A stretch of DNA of 47,239 bases from Bacteroidales bacterium (GCA_017548125.1 JAFYNK010000094.1:1-47239), one strand, 5' to 3'; numbered from the stretch's first letter, positions 34,746 through 41,967 are shown. Made by a program: numbers and translations. The notes: generated by a model not told the origin, from the letters alone.

Positions 34746-34876
34746 CTTAACAAATCTTAACACCATTTCTTAATTTTTCACCGCTTTTATGTTAAAAATT
34801 GTTAAAATAGAAACAATTCCTTTACAAACGCTTGACAAATGATTAGCGGCGTTGTAATTTTGTGGGACCAAAATTT
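34746..34876 (+). repeat. duplicated upstream region, copy 1
   Basis: About 130 bases starting CTTAACAAATCTTAACA and running through ATGTTAAAAATTGTTAAAA, the -33/-7 promoter and CCAAAATTTA closely match 37183-37313, upstream of the other DUF1016 gene. Confidence 0.85.
34832..34862 (+). promoter_or_regulatory. promoter of DUF1016 gene 1
   Basis: TTG at 34832-34834 and TAATTTTG at 34855-34862, 20 bases apart. The position places transcription start after the earlier in-frame ATG (34839), so translation begins at 34884. Confidence 0.75.
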
Positions 34877-34883
34877 ATGTTAC

Positions 34884-36068
34884 ATGAAAAAAGTCATTAA
34901 TAGCAAAGAGGAAAGTATTTTCCTCGATTCATTAAAGGATATCGTTAAGTCAGCTAGAAAACTTGCTTATTCATCTATTTGTTTTGCACAAGTCCAATCG
35001 AATTGGCTATTAGGGAAACGTATTGTTGAACAAATACAGAAAGGCAACGACAAAGCTGAATATGGAAAGCATATTTTAAAAATTGCCTCTGAATCTCTTA
35101 CTGAAGAATTTGGTAAGGGATATTCCACAACCAATCTAAGAAGTTTTAGAAAGTTTTATTTGATTTTCAAAGATTATGCAATTGGTCAGGCAGTGCCTGA
35201 CCAATTCGAAAAACCAAAAGGGCAGACACTGTCTGCCGAATTCGATGAGTCAAAAAGGCAGGCAATGCCTGCCAAATTTGAAAACTCAAAACAGCAGACA
35301 GCGTCTGCTAAATTGGAAAACGAAAATCAGCAGGCATTGCCTGCTATATTGAGTTGGACTCATTACGAGCGCCTTATGAGAATTAAAGAAAAAGAAATCA
35401 GAGATTGGTATATGAGAGAAGCTTCAAATCAAATGTGGAATTACAGAACATTAAATAGAAACATCAACACACAATATTATGAAAGGATGTTGATTTCTCA
35501 AAAGAAGACTGTTGTTGAAAATGAGATGAAAGCAAAAACAAATTCTTTTCAGAATGACAAACTAGAATTCATCAAAAATCCCACGGTTTTAGAATTTTTA
35601 GGATTACCTAATAATCAATCGTATTTAGAAAAGGATTTGGAAAAAGCTATTTTGTCAAATCTCAGCGATTTCCTTATGGAACTTGGAAAAGGTTTTGCTT
35701 TTGTTGCACGACAACAACTTATAAGGACAGAATCAGAGGATTATTATATCGATTTGGTTTTCTATAATTATATTCTGAAAGCTTTTGTCCTGATTGATTT
35801 AAAAGTCGGCAAAATCACTCATCAAGATGTCGGTCAAATGGATATGTATGTGAGAATGTATGATGAATTAAAAAAATGTAATGATGATAATCCTACTATC
35901 GGAATTTTACTTTGTTCTCAAACAGATAAAGATATTGCTAAATATTCAATATTAAAAGGGAATGAACACATTTTTGCATCCAAATATAAATTGATTTTAC
36001 CAACAGAAGATGAATTGGCAAATGAAATAAAAAAACAGAAAGATATATATTTTGATTCAATATCTTAA
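34884..36068 (+). CDS. DUF1016 (YhcG-type) PD-(D/E)XK nuclease, copy 1
   Basis: A 394-residue protein. The N-terminal DUF1016_N domain (SARKLAYSSICFAQVQSNWLLGKRIVEQ, GYSTTNLRSFRKFY) is followed by LSWTHYERLMRI, then the nuclease domain with FAFVARQQLIRTESEDYYIDLVFYNY (D-L-V-F-Y) and FVLIDLKVGKITHQDVGQMDMYV (the usual E/D-x-K is D-L-K here). Characterised relatives are Holliday-junction-like or restriction-associated nucleases; cellular function is not settled. Between the two domains (about residues 100-155) lie five in-frame 12-residue repeats (GQAVPDQFEKPK, GQTLSAEFDESK and so on) whose DNA forms five palindromes. The promoter region is shared with the paralogue at 37320. Confidence 0.88.
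   Translation: MKKVINSKEESIFLDSLKDIVKSARKLAYSSICFAQVQSNWLLGKRIVEQIQKGNDKAEYGKHILKIASESLTEEFGKGYSTTNLRSFRKFYLIFKDYAIGQAVPDQFEKPKGQTLSAEFDESKRQAMPAKFENSKQQTASAKLENENQQALPAILSWTHYERLMRIKEKEIRDWYMREASNQMWNYRTLNRNINTQYYERMLISQKKTVVENEMKAKTNSFQNDKLEFIKNPTVLEFLGLPNNQSYLEKDLEKAILSNLSDFLMELGKGFAFVARQQLIRTESEDYYIDLVFYNYILKAFVLIDLKVGKITHQDVGQMDMYVRMYDELKKCNDDNPTIGILLCSQTDKDIAKYSILKGNEHIFASKYKLILPTEDELANEIKKQKDIYFDSIS
35181..35345. repeat. five palindromes in 36-bp tandem repeats inside DUF1016 gene 1
   Basis: Palindromes are centred at 35193, 35229, 35265, 35301 and 35337, exactly 36 bases apart: ATTGGTCAGGCA-G-TGCCTGACCAAT, GGCAGACA-C-TGTCTGCC, GGCAGGCA-A-TGCCTGCC, AGCAGAC-AGC-GTCTGCT and AGCAGGCA-T-TGCCTGCT. 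Arms differ between units (GGC/GCC versus GAC/GTC) with matching changes on the other arm. The units are 12 codons, so the frame is kept. Confidence 0.95.
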
Positions 36069-36097
36069 TACGTCGGAATCTCCTACACCCAAATCAA

Positions 36098-36127
36098 TAA
36101 AAAAACCGCTCCGATTTCTCGAAGCGG
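36098..36127 (-). terminator. terminator of the DUF1295 gene
   Basis: Minus-strand CCGCT...AGCGG stem followed by seven T residues, 31 bases after the DUF1295 stop and also downstream of the convergent DUF1016 gene. Confidence 0.75.
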
Positions 36128-36158
36128 ATTATTAAGCTCATTTTAATATTAATTATCT

Positions 36159-36962
36159 TTACGCTTGCAACCACTCATATTTAGCGAGACTATATATCGG
36201 CAAGAATGGAATCAATATCGGGGTCTTGCTGACATATTCCTGAAATTCAGGATTGTTGCCGTAGGTGACTGCTTGTCTTAATTCAAGTCGGCGAGCTCCG
36301 CTGAACATGACATACACGATTCCGATATAACCTATCAATGCTATGATCCATTGCCATGCAGAACATGACGCTCCGATGCAGACAACGAAAGAACCGGTCC
36401 AGATCACCAATTCGCCGAGGTAGTTAGGACAACGAACTATTCTGTATAAGCCGGTATCGACATAACGATTGATATTTTTCTTCTTGACTGCTTTCTTTTG
36501 TGCGTCGGCGACTGACTCCAAGATGACGCCCAATGCCATGAGACCAGCGCCAACCCAAGTCCATAACTCATTGACAGCTACACCATCAGCGGCGTTTGCA
36601 AGATAGAAAGCGACAGGACTTACCTGACCGACGTACAATAATGCGCAGAAAATCCACACAAAGACAACGACGAAAATAGGTTTTTTCTTTGCTGCATCAG
36701 GGCCATAGAGAATCTTCTTATATTCGGCAGATCTCTTCTCTCGAGTCGCGAGATAAAGACCGAGACGCATTCCGAAGATAAACATAACTACGCAAAGAAG
36801 CGCTGTCGGGATTGTCAGCACATCGCGGAAGATGACAGCAATAGCGATAGCCAATGCAGAAACGCCGAAGCCGTAGCCCAGACTGAAGAAATAAATGAAA
36901 TAAACCCATCCTAATGCCGAAACAGCAAGAGAGACAATTAGTAAGATTAAGAGATAATGCAT
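36159..36962 (-). CDS. DUF1295 / steroid 5-alpha-reductase-type membrane protein
   Basis: A 267-residue integral membrane protein with about seven hydrophobic segments. The C-terminal signature is RYVDTGLYRIVRCPNYLGELVIWTG (about residues 167-191), then LELRQAVTYGNNPEFQEYVSKTPILIPFLP, as in DUF1295 proteins, which are related to steroid 5-alpha-reductase C-terminal domains and isoprenylcysteine methyltransferases. Substrate unknown. Base composition and codons resemble the core genes, not the accessory genes on either side, so this is probably resident chromosome between two insertions. Confidence 0.88.
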   Translation of the reverse strand: MHYLLILLIVSLAVSALGWVYFIYFFSLGYGFGVSALAIAIAVIFRDVLTIPTALLCVVMFIFGMRLGLYLATREKRSAEYKKILYGPDAAKKKPIFVVVFVWIFCALLYVGQVSPVAFYLANAADGVAVNELWTWVGAGLMALGVILESVADAQKKAVKKKNINRYVDTGLYRIVRCPNYLGELVIWTGSFVVCIGASCSAWQWIIALIGYIGIVYVMFSGARRLELRQAVTYGNNPEFQEYVSKTPILIPFLPIYSLAKYEWLQA

Positions 36963-37012
36963 GATAGTATTTATTTAAACAAGCAGATAACAATTGAATA
37001 TGAAATAAGTTT

Positions 37013-37107
37013 GGGCGTTCCGCTACGCGTCGGGCTTTCCGCTATATCTTTGCTCGCTCCGCTAACGCTTCACTCGCAAAGGATGCCGCTCCAATCCCTA
37101 ACGCAGA
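37013..37107. repeat. dispersed Bacteroidetes repeat (gggcgttcc...ccctaacgcaga), copy 1
   Basis: About 95 bases, matching 45762-45869 nearly word for word (CGTCGGGCTTTCCGCT, TCTTTGCTCGCTCCGCTAAC, GCAAAGGATGCCGCTCC). This family is widely seen in Bacteroidetes intergenic DNA. It contains a chance-like -7 box TATCTTTG. Confidence 0.85.
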
Positions 37108-37182
37108 CGGCTACGAGTAACGAACAGCTAGCTTTGAACAAAACTGCTCACAACTCATAGCTCACAACAAAAAGCAAACACT

Positions 37183-37313
37183 TAACAAATCTTAACATCA
37201 TTTCTTAATATTTCGTCGGTTTATGTTAAAAATTGTTAAAAGCGAAATATTTCCTTTGCAAACGCTTGACAAAAGGATGTTGGTTATTGTAGTTTTGCAT
37301 CAACCAAAATTTA
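37183..37313 (+). repeat. duplicated upstream region, copy 2, with promoter
   Basis: Counterpart of 34746-34876 with about 80% identity by eye. It carries TTG at 37266-37268 and TAGTTTTG at 37290-37297, 21 bases apart, so the DUF1016 copy 2 promoter is conserved within it. Confidence 0.85.
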
Positions 37314-37325
37314 GAAATCGTGGAA
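37295..37325 (+). repeat. 31-bp direct repeat, left copy
   Basis: TTGCATCAACCAAAATTTAG followed by AAATCGTGGAA, ending in the GTG start and second codon of DUF1016 copy 2. An exact copy lies at 38375-38405, at the head of RhuM. Confidence 0.95.
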
Positions 37326-38354
37326 AACAACATTTTAAGTTCATCTGAAAATTACGATGAAAAGGATTATCAGGAATTACTGCACGATACCATTGCAGTT
37401 ATAGAATCTTCACGCATACATATTGCCAAACAAATCAATATGCATGTCATATCTTCTCATTGGGAGATTGGAAAACTTTTAGAAGAACGCAAACTCGACA
37501 GCAAACACGGAGATCAAATTGTCAAAAGATTGTCAGGAGATCTGAAAGGAAGATATCCTAATATGGGATTATCTCCAAGAAACCTATGGGATATGAAACG
37601 ATTTTATCTTCGTTATTATCAAGATGATATAAAACTGCGACAAGCTGTCGCAGTTTTGCCATGGGGACATAATCTACTATTATTAAACAACGATTTATCA
37701 TCCGAACATATTCTTTTCTACGCCAACGAAGTCATCTCAAAGAATTGGTCTCGTAGTATGCTACTTCTCGCTTTGAAATCTGAATATCATCTTTCAATAC
37801 AGGCTAGCGAAAAATCTAACAATTTCGCAATTACCATGTCTGAAGAAAATGCAGAATATGCCAATGAGATTTTCAGAAGCCACTATCATCTCGGATTCAT
37901 TGATGCCATTGAGCCTCTAAAAGAATTGGATTTAGAACGACATCTTGTCAATAAAATCACCTCTTTTATTATGGAATTAGGTAACGGTTTTAGCTTTATC
38001 GGAAATCAACACACATTATCATATAACAATAAGGAATATCACGTTGACTTATTGTTTTTCCACCGTAAACTACGTTCTATGATTGCTATTGAATTGAAAA
38101 TCGGCGAATTCAAACCTGAATATATTGGCAAGATGAATTTTTATTTGTCGTTGTTAGACAAATTGGAAAAAGCGCCAGATGAGAATCCTTCCATTGGCAT
38201 TATCCTTTGCGCTGGCAAGGATCATTTAGAAGTAGAACTAGCTTTACAAGACATCAACAAACCAATAGGAGTCGCTGAATTTCAATATCTATTACCACAA
38301 AACAAACTTGAAACAATGATCACCAATGAAATAAAGAAAAGAAATATGAAATAG
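37320..38354 (+). CDS. DUF1016 (YhcG-type) PD-(D/E)XK nuclease, copy 2
   Basis: A 344-residue paralogue of the protein at 34884. Features: HVISSHWEIGKLLEERKLDSKHGDQIVKRLSGDL, PNMGLSPRNLWDMKRFYLRY, LPWGHNLLLL, and the nuclease motif FIGNQHTLSYNNKEYHVDLLFFHRKLRSMIAIELKIGEFKPEYIGKMNFYL with D (in VDLLFF) and E-L-K. The catalytic residues are intact. It begins with GTG: the promoter lies just upstream and there is no earlier in-frame ATG. It lacks the five 12-residue repeats of copy 1 but has one 12-bp-arm palindrome at the equivalent place, before LPWGHN. RhuM follows after 15 bases. Confidence 0.88.
   Translation: MENNILSSSENYDEKDYQELLHDTIAVIESSRIHIAKQINMHVISSHWEIGKLLEERKLDSKHGDQIVKRLSGDLKGRYPNMGLSPRNLWDMKRFYLRYYQDDIKLRQAVAVLPWGHNLLLLNNDLSSEHILFYANEVISKNWSRSMLLLALKSEYHLSIQASEKSNNFAITMSEENAEYANEIFRSHYHLGFIDAIEPLKELDLERHLVNKITSFIMELGNGFSFIGNQHTLSYNNKEYHVDLLFFHRKLRSMIAIELKIGEFKPEYIGKMNFYLSLLDKLEKAPDENPSIGIILCAGKDHLEVELALQDINKPIGVAEFQYLLPQNKLETMITNEIKKRNMK
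37631..37657. repeat. perfect palindrome inside DUF1016 gene 2
   Basis: AAAACTGCGACA-AGC-TGTCGCAGTTTT, 12-bp arms, encoding KLRQAVAVL just before PWGHN; the same position relative to the protein domains as the palindrome array in DUF1016 gene 1. Confidence 0.95.
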
Positions 38355-38369
38355 AATCCGACTCTAAAA

Positions 38370-39071
38370 ATGAATTGCATCAACCAAAATTTAGAAATCG
38401 TGGAAGGAAAAGTCATAATATATCAGACTAAAGACGGTGCGTCAGCTATTGACGTGAGATTGGATGGAGAAACGGTTTGGTTGTCAGCAAACCAGATGGC
38501 AGTTTTGTTTGGCAGAGATGAAAAGACTATCAGAAAGCATATTAATAATGTTTTCCTTGAAGGCGAATTACCAAAAGAGAACAACACGCATTTTTTGCGT
38601 GTTGATAATGTAAAACAAGCAATAGCATTTTACACTCTGGATGTAATAATTTCCGTTGGATACCGTGTCAAAAGTCAACGTGGCACTCAATTCAGAATAT
38701 GGGCAAACAAAGTTCTCAAGGAGTATCTTATTAAAGGTTTTGTCATCAACGATAAAATAACTCAAAGAAAGTATGAAGAACTTTCTCAATTGGTTCATAT
38801 TCTCGGTCGTACAATCAACTCGCAACCGGAATTGTCAAGTCAAGAGAATCTGGATTTGATAAATCTCGTAACTAAAGCCCCCATCATCGCTGCTCCACCG
38901 AAATTCAGCTCTTTTAAATATGGAATCTTGTCAATGGTGACGCCGCCTAATGCCACGACTTTATTATCAATAATGTTTTTACTACTGGCTTCTCTTAAGA
39001 TTTCGTCAGTGAATGCCGACTTATACCCCACTTTTGAAATGCTGTCGAAAATGGGACTTAAAAACAAATAA
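38370..39071 (+). CDS. RhuM family protein with antisense-derived C-terminus
   Basis: The first ~165 residues are typical RhuM: VIIYQTKDGASAIDVRLDGETVWLSANQMAVLFGRDEKTIRKHINNVF, YTLDVIISVGYRVKSQRGTQFRIWANKVLKEYLIKGFVIND. RhuM is a phage/pathogenicity-island accessory family of unknown biochemical function. From about residue 168 the frame runs antisense through thiE/tenI (38840 on), so the last ~65 residues are not RhuM; the family normally continues further and the gene is probably truncated. ATG 38370 lies in a copied leader sequence; GTG 38400, at the position used as the start in the upstream gene, is a likely alternative. A 9-bp-arm palindrome lies at 38582-38604. Confidence 0.75.
   Translation: MNCINQNLEIVEGKVIIYQTKDGASAIDVRLDGETVWLSANQMAVLFGRDEKTIRKHINNVFLEGELPKENNTHFLRVDNVKQAIAFYTLDVIISVGYRVKSQRGTQFRIWANKVLKEYLIKGFVINDKITQRKYEELSQLVHILGRTINSQPELSSQENLDLINLVTKAPIIAAPPKFSSFKYGILSMVTPPNATTLLSIMFLLLASLKISSVNADLYPTFEMLSKMGLKNK
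38375..38405 (+). repeat. 31-bp direct repeat, right copy
   Basis: Exact copy of 37295-37325. Upstream of this copy the -7 box is not preserved (gaattg in place of gttttg), so RhuM probably depends on the promoter of the preceding gene. Confidence 0.95.
38582..38604. repeat. palindrome inside the RhuM gene
   Basis: CAACACGCA-TTTTT-TGCGTGTTG, 9-bp arms, encoding NTHFLRVDN in the variable loop before YTLDVIISVGYR. Confidence 0.9.
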
Positions 39072-39406
39072 TCATAATCGTTTTTGTATTTCATTACTTC
39101 TTCAAAAGAATGACACGAACGTGTCTTAAATCCTTTATAATCACCAGGTACAATCGTTATATTCTTATTAAAATGCAGTCCTTTCAACTCAAATTCATTT
39201 ATCAGTTCATGATGGTCGTGTATCACTATTTTTCGTCTTTCTTCATCGGACAATTCTCTCAATAAACGTCTGCATTGCTCGATGTCTGCATCTGGTTTTC
39301 TGAGATGTACAATATCAATTCCTGACTCAAACAATCTACAAATGTAACTCGATTCGCCCTCTATTATCGATGGTTGTGTTATTGCTATCAGTTTCATTTT
39401 TGTCAT
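38840..39406 (-). CDS. thiamine phosphate synthase family protein (ThiE/TenI)
   Basis: A 188-residue TIM-barrel protein of the ThiE/TenI family: IDIVHLRKPD, GLHFNKN, SCHSFEEVMKYKNDYDYLFLSPIFDSISKVGY, VVALGGV, FGGAAMMGALV. It is the second such gene of this operon, shorter and more diverged than the one at 40246; it lacks the QLR(x)KD and D-D-N-x signatures of true ThiE, so a TenI-like or accessory role is possible. It ends in VTRFIKSRFS, close to where antisense RhuM sequence begins, so its 3' end may have been altered by the insertion. A hairpin separates it from thi4. Confidence 0.8.
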   Translation of the reverse strand: MTKMKLIAITQPSIIEGESSYICRLFESGIDIVHLRKPDADIEQCRRLLRELSDEERRKIVIHDHHELINEFELKGLHFNKNITIVPGDYKGFKTRSCHSFEEVMKYKNDYDYLFLSPIFDSISKVGYKSAFTDEILREASSKNIIDNKVVALGGVTIDKIPYLKELNFGGAAMMGALVTRFIKSRFS

Positions 39407-39412
39407 ATTTAA

Positions 39413-39444
39413 TTAAGGTGACTTCCTCACAGAAATCACCTTAA
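39413..39444. promoter_or_regulatory. intercistronic hairpin between thi4 and the second thiE
   Basis: TTAAGGTGA and TCACCTTAA, perfect 9-bp arms. No T tract follows on the minus strand, so an mRNA processing or stability element is more likely than a terminator. Confidence 0.5.
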
Positions 39445-39469
39445 TGATTTAAATCAAAATCCTTAGTCA

Positions 39470-40249
39470 TTAGTCTTTAGCCATTTGTCTCTCTAAGATA
39501 AGTTCAGCTACTTTCTTACCTGACAATAGCATTCCGCCGAAGATTGGTCCCATGCGAGGAGTGCCGCTTACTGCAGATGCTGCCATACCACAGACGTAGA
39601 GTCCTGGATAAATTTCTTTGGTTCCATTCACGACTTCATTCTCGCCAGTGACGACGTCCAAAGAACGCTCGCCAATCACATCGCCAGTGTCGGTTGCAAG
39701 ACGAATTCCATTCTTGCGTGCCACGGTCTTGCACATCTCACTGTCATGACCAGTGCCGTCAACAACGCATTTTGCCATAATATTGAGCGGATCAACATGG
39801 AGTCCTTCTCTCAATACAGGAGTCCAATTGACGACAACGCCACTTACTTTATCATCTTTAAAGACAACATCTTCAACGGAATAGCAATTAAAAACCGTTG
39901 CGCCAGCATGTACAGCCTTGTAAAGCAATGCCGAAGTGCTTTCAACAGAATCCATGACAAACAAATCATCGTTGTATTGTTCGTAGTTGATGTCAAATTC
40001 CTTGATGATATCGAGTGCTTCTTTCTGCACCACGATTTGGTTGAACATCATCGCTCCTCCCCACATGCCTCCACCTGGAGATATTTTTCTGTCAAACAAA
40101 GCTACTTTTTTACCTGCTTTCGCGAGATAATACGCTGCAACAATACCCGAAGGACCGCCACCGACAATAGCGACGTCTAATTCCAAATTCTTTTCTAACT
40201 TGCTGAAATAGGTACTAATAATACCTTGTGATACATTCTTTTCAATCAT
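39470..40249 (-). CDS. thi4: Thi4 family thiazole synthase, His type
   Basis: Thi4 makes the thiazole precursor ADP-thiazole from NAD and glycine with Fe. The 259-residue protein shows the dinucleotide site DVAIVGGGPSGIVAAYYLAKAGKKVALFDR (about residues 25-54), GGGMWGGAMMFN (59-70), and CGMAASAVSGTPRMGPIFGGMLLSGK. At the position of the sulfur-donating Cys of the yeast suicide enzyme there is His (H151 in GLHVDPL), as in archaeal sulfide-dependent, catalytic Thi4; this suits an anaerobic, sulfide-rich habitat (inference). Its start overlaps the end of thiE by four bases. The last residues (QMAKD) are encoded by a dispersed 'cttagtcattagtctttagcc' repeat. Confidence 0.92.
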   Translation of the reverse strand: MIEKNVSQGIISTYFSKLEKNLELDVAIVGGGPSGIVAAYYLAKAGKKVALFDRKISPGGGMWGGAMMFNQIVVQKEALDIIKEFDINYEQYNDDLFVMDSVESTSALLYKAVHAGATVFNCYSVEDVVFKDDKVSGVVVNWTPVLREGLHVDPLNIMAKCVVDGTGHDSEMCKTVARKNGIRLATDTGDVIGERSLDVVTGENEVVNGTKEIYPGLYVCGMAASAVSGTPRMGPIFGGMLLSGKKVAELILERQMAKD

Positions 40250-40920
40250 TGTTTTAAGTTTTTAATTGTTGATACTATATTTTTCATTTTTTCAATTGGA
40301 TTTTCAGCTCTCAAAATAGTGCTGCTTAACGCTATGCCGTCAATGCCTGTTTCAAGGATATGAGGTATATCTGCATTAGCAATTCCACCGATTGCGACAA
40401 TAGGAATTTCTATATTATGTTCGAGTTTCTTTTTGACAATTTCCTTATATCCTTCAATGCCAAGTATGGGAGAAAGTTTTTGCTTCGTATGCGTAAAACG
40501 AAAAGGACCGCAACCGAAGTAATTTACCATTGGCTTTGGGCTATTGGCTGTTGATCTAAGGCTATTAGTTATTTTCAAAATATCCTCAAATGTATTGACA
40601 GTTCCGCCGATGATGAAGTCATCTCCTAATATTCCGCGTGCTTCTGTTATTGGCATATCGTTTTTACCAAGATGCACGCCGTCCGCATTGATCTTCTTAG
40701 CAAGAAAAACATTATCATCAATAATGAATGTTGCGCCGTATTCCTTACACATTTCCTGTATTATCAAGGCATGATGTTCCAATGTCGTTTCCGATACATC
40801 TTTCATTCTCAATTGAATCCAACGACAGCCGCCGTCCAATGCTATTTTTGCAGAATCTATATAGGAATATTTCTCAGTATAATGTGTAATAAATTGTAAA
40901 TGTATATTTTGCAGATTCAT
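40246..40920 (-). CDS. thiE: thiamine phosphate synthase
   Basis: ThiE joins HMP pyrophosphate and the thiazole phosphate to thiamine phosphate. The 224-residue protein has WIQLRMKD (about residues 34-41), FIIDDNVFLAKKINADGVHLGKND, YFGCGPFRFTHTK and IVAIGGIANADIPHIL. A short segment (NSLRSTANSPKPM, about 118-130) looks foreign; its DNA is the dispersed 'ctaatagcc...caatagcccaaagccaatgg' repeat, inserted in frame in a surface loop. It overlaps thiD by four bases upstream and thi4 by four bases downstream, so the operon is translationally coupled. Confidence 0.93.
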   Translation of the reverse strand: MNLQNIHLQFITHYTEKYSYIDSAKIALDGGCRWIQLRMKDVSETTLEHHALIIQEMCKEYGATFIIDDNVFLAKKINADGVHLGKNDMPITEARGILGDDFIIGGTVNTFEDILKITNSLRSTANSPKPMVNYFGCGPFRFTHTKQKLSPILGIEGYKEIVKKKLEHNIEIPIVAIGGIANADIPHILETGIDGIALSSTILRAENPIEKMKNIVSTIKNLKQ

Positions 40921-41750
40921 AACACTATCATTTTTTGAGGATTGAAAGAATGGTTTATCGGACCATGACCATTGCCGATAGCGATATCCGCCCCATAAAA
41001 TATCGCGTCAGAAACATATTGTTTAGCTTTTGCCACTGATTCTTCAACAGAAAAACCTTTTGCGATGAATGAGGCAATCGCTGATGACAAAGTACAACCT
41101 GTTCCATGAGTGTTTGGGGTGACTATCATCTCAGACGAAAACGTCTTTGTCACCAAGCTATCCGAATCATAATAAAAAAGGAAATCTGTCTTTATATTGC
41201 CATCTTCATGTCCGCCTTTAAGCAGTACATATCTTACGCCGAAATCAAGAAGATGTTTCGCTGCAGTTTCTTTATCTGTAATATTTAAAAGATTCATACC
41301 AGTTAACTCTATCATTTCCGGAATGTTAGGTGTAATGATTGTTAACATTGGAAGAAGTCTTTCTTTAATGACATCACGAGCTTCCACCGATAACAATCTG
41401 TGTCCTGATGTTGACACCATCACCGGATCTAGTACGATAGTGACATTATATTTGCTTAATGCATCTGCTACAGAATGTACGATTTCGGCATTAGCCAACA
41501 TCCCGATTTTCACCACGGAAGGATGCAAATCATCCATGACGCAGCATATCTGTTCATAGACAAGTTGCGGATTAAGATGTAATTGAGAGAAAACACCTAA
41601 TGTGTTTTGTGCCGTTATTGCAGTGATGGCAGTCGCGCCATACACTCCGAGTGCTGAAAACGTCTTGATATCAGCTTGAATGCCTGCTCCTCCCGAGGAG
41701 TCAGAGCCTGCAATAGACAATACGATTGGATAAGATTTTGTTGATTCCAT
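40917..41750 (-). CDS. thiD: hydroxymethylpyrimidine/phosphomethylpyrimidine kinase
   Basis: ThiD phosphorylates HMP and HMP-phosphate to HMP-pyrophosphate. The 277-residue ribokinase-fold protein shows SIAGSDSSGGAGIQADIKTFSALGVYGATAITAITAQ-type sequence at the start, VLDPVMVSTSGHRLL, TPNIPEMIELTG and NTHGTGCTLSSAIAS (catalytic Asp-equivalent region with GTGC). It is the first gene of the operon, directly behind the TPP riboswitch. No thiC was found in this window, so HMP must be salvaged or made elsewhere. Confidence 0.95.
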   Translation of the reverse strand: MESTKSYPIVLSIAGSDSSGGAGIQADIKTFSALGVYGATAITAITAQNTLGVFSQLHLNPQLVYEQICCVMDDLHPSVVKIGMLANAEIVHSVADALSKYNVTIVLDPVMVSTSGHRLLSVEARDVIKERLLPMLTIITPNIPEMIELTGMNLLNITDKETAAKHLLDFGVRYVLLKGGHEDGNIKTDFLFYYDSDSLVTKTFSSEMIVTPNTHGTGCTLSSAIASFIAKGFSVEESVAKAKQYVSDAIFYGADIAIGNGHGPINHSFNPQKMIVL

Positions 41751-41810
41751 ACCACTTTTTTTAACAAATTACAATTGCTCAAAATAGTGGTACGGCAAGT
41801 ACCTATATAG

Positions 41811-41915
41811 GGAACTCCAAACTTCCAGCGTCAGCATTATCTGTACTGGTGCAATGTGTATAATCTCAGACACGGCAGCCTAAAAGGCATTGCCGGACAC
41901 CACCTTTCGAGTATG
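41811..41915 (-). promoter_or_regulatory. TPP riboswitch (THI box)
   Basis: On the minus strand, within about 90 bases before thiD, are the conserved riboswitch cores: CTGAGA, then ACC...GATAATGCTGACGCTGGAA, equal to the TPP consensus CUGAGA ... ACCUGAUCUGGAUAAUGCCAGCGUAGGGAA, with a variable P3 stem GGCAATGCC...GGC(T)GCC before it. It should shut off thiD-thiE-thi4-thiE2 when TPP is plentiful. Confidence 0.93.
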
Positions 41916-41919
41916 GGCG

Positions 41920-41952
41920 CAAAAGTAGTAAAAAACTTTCGATTCTACACAA
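41920..41952 (-). promoter_or_regulatory. promoter of the thiamine operon
   Basis: Minus-strand TACTTTTG at 41920-41927 with TTG (41950-41952) 22 bases upstream; transcription would start just before the TPP riboswitch. Confidence 0.65.
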
Positions 41953-41967
41953 AAGCATTAAATAAAA

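Noticed and set aside
34442-34750. 102-codon plus-strand ORF
   Set aside because: It is the antisense of the SDR pseudogene, whose minus-strand frames show clear family sequence.
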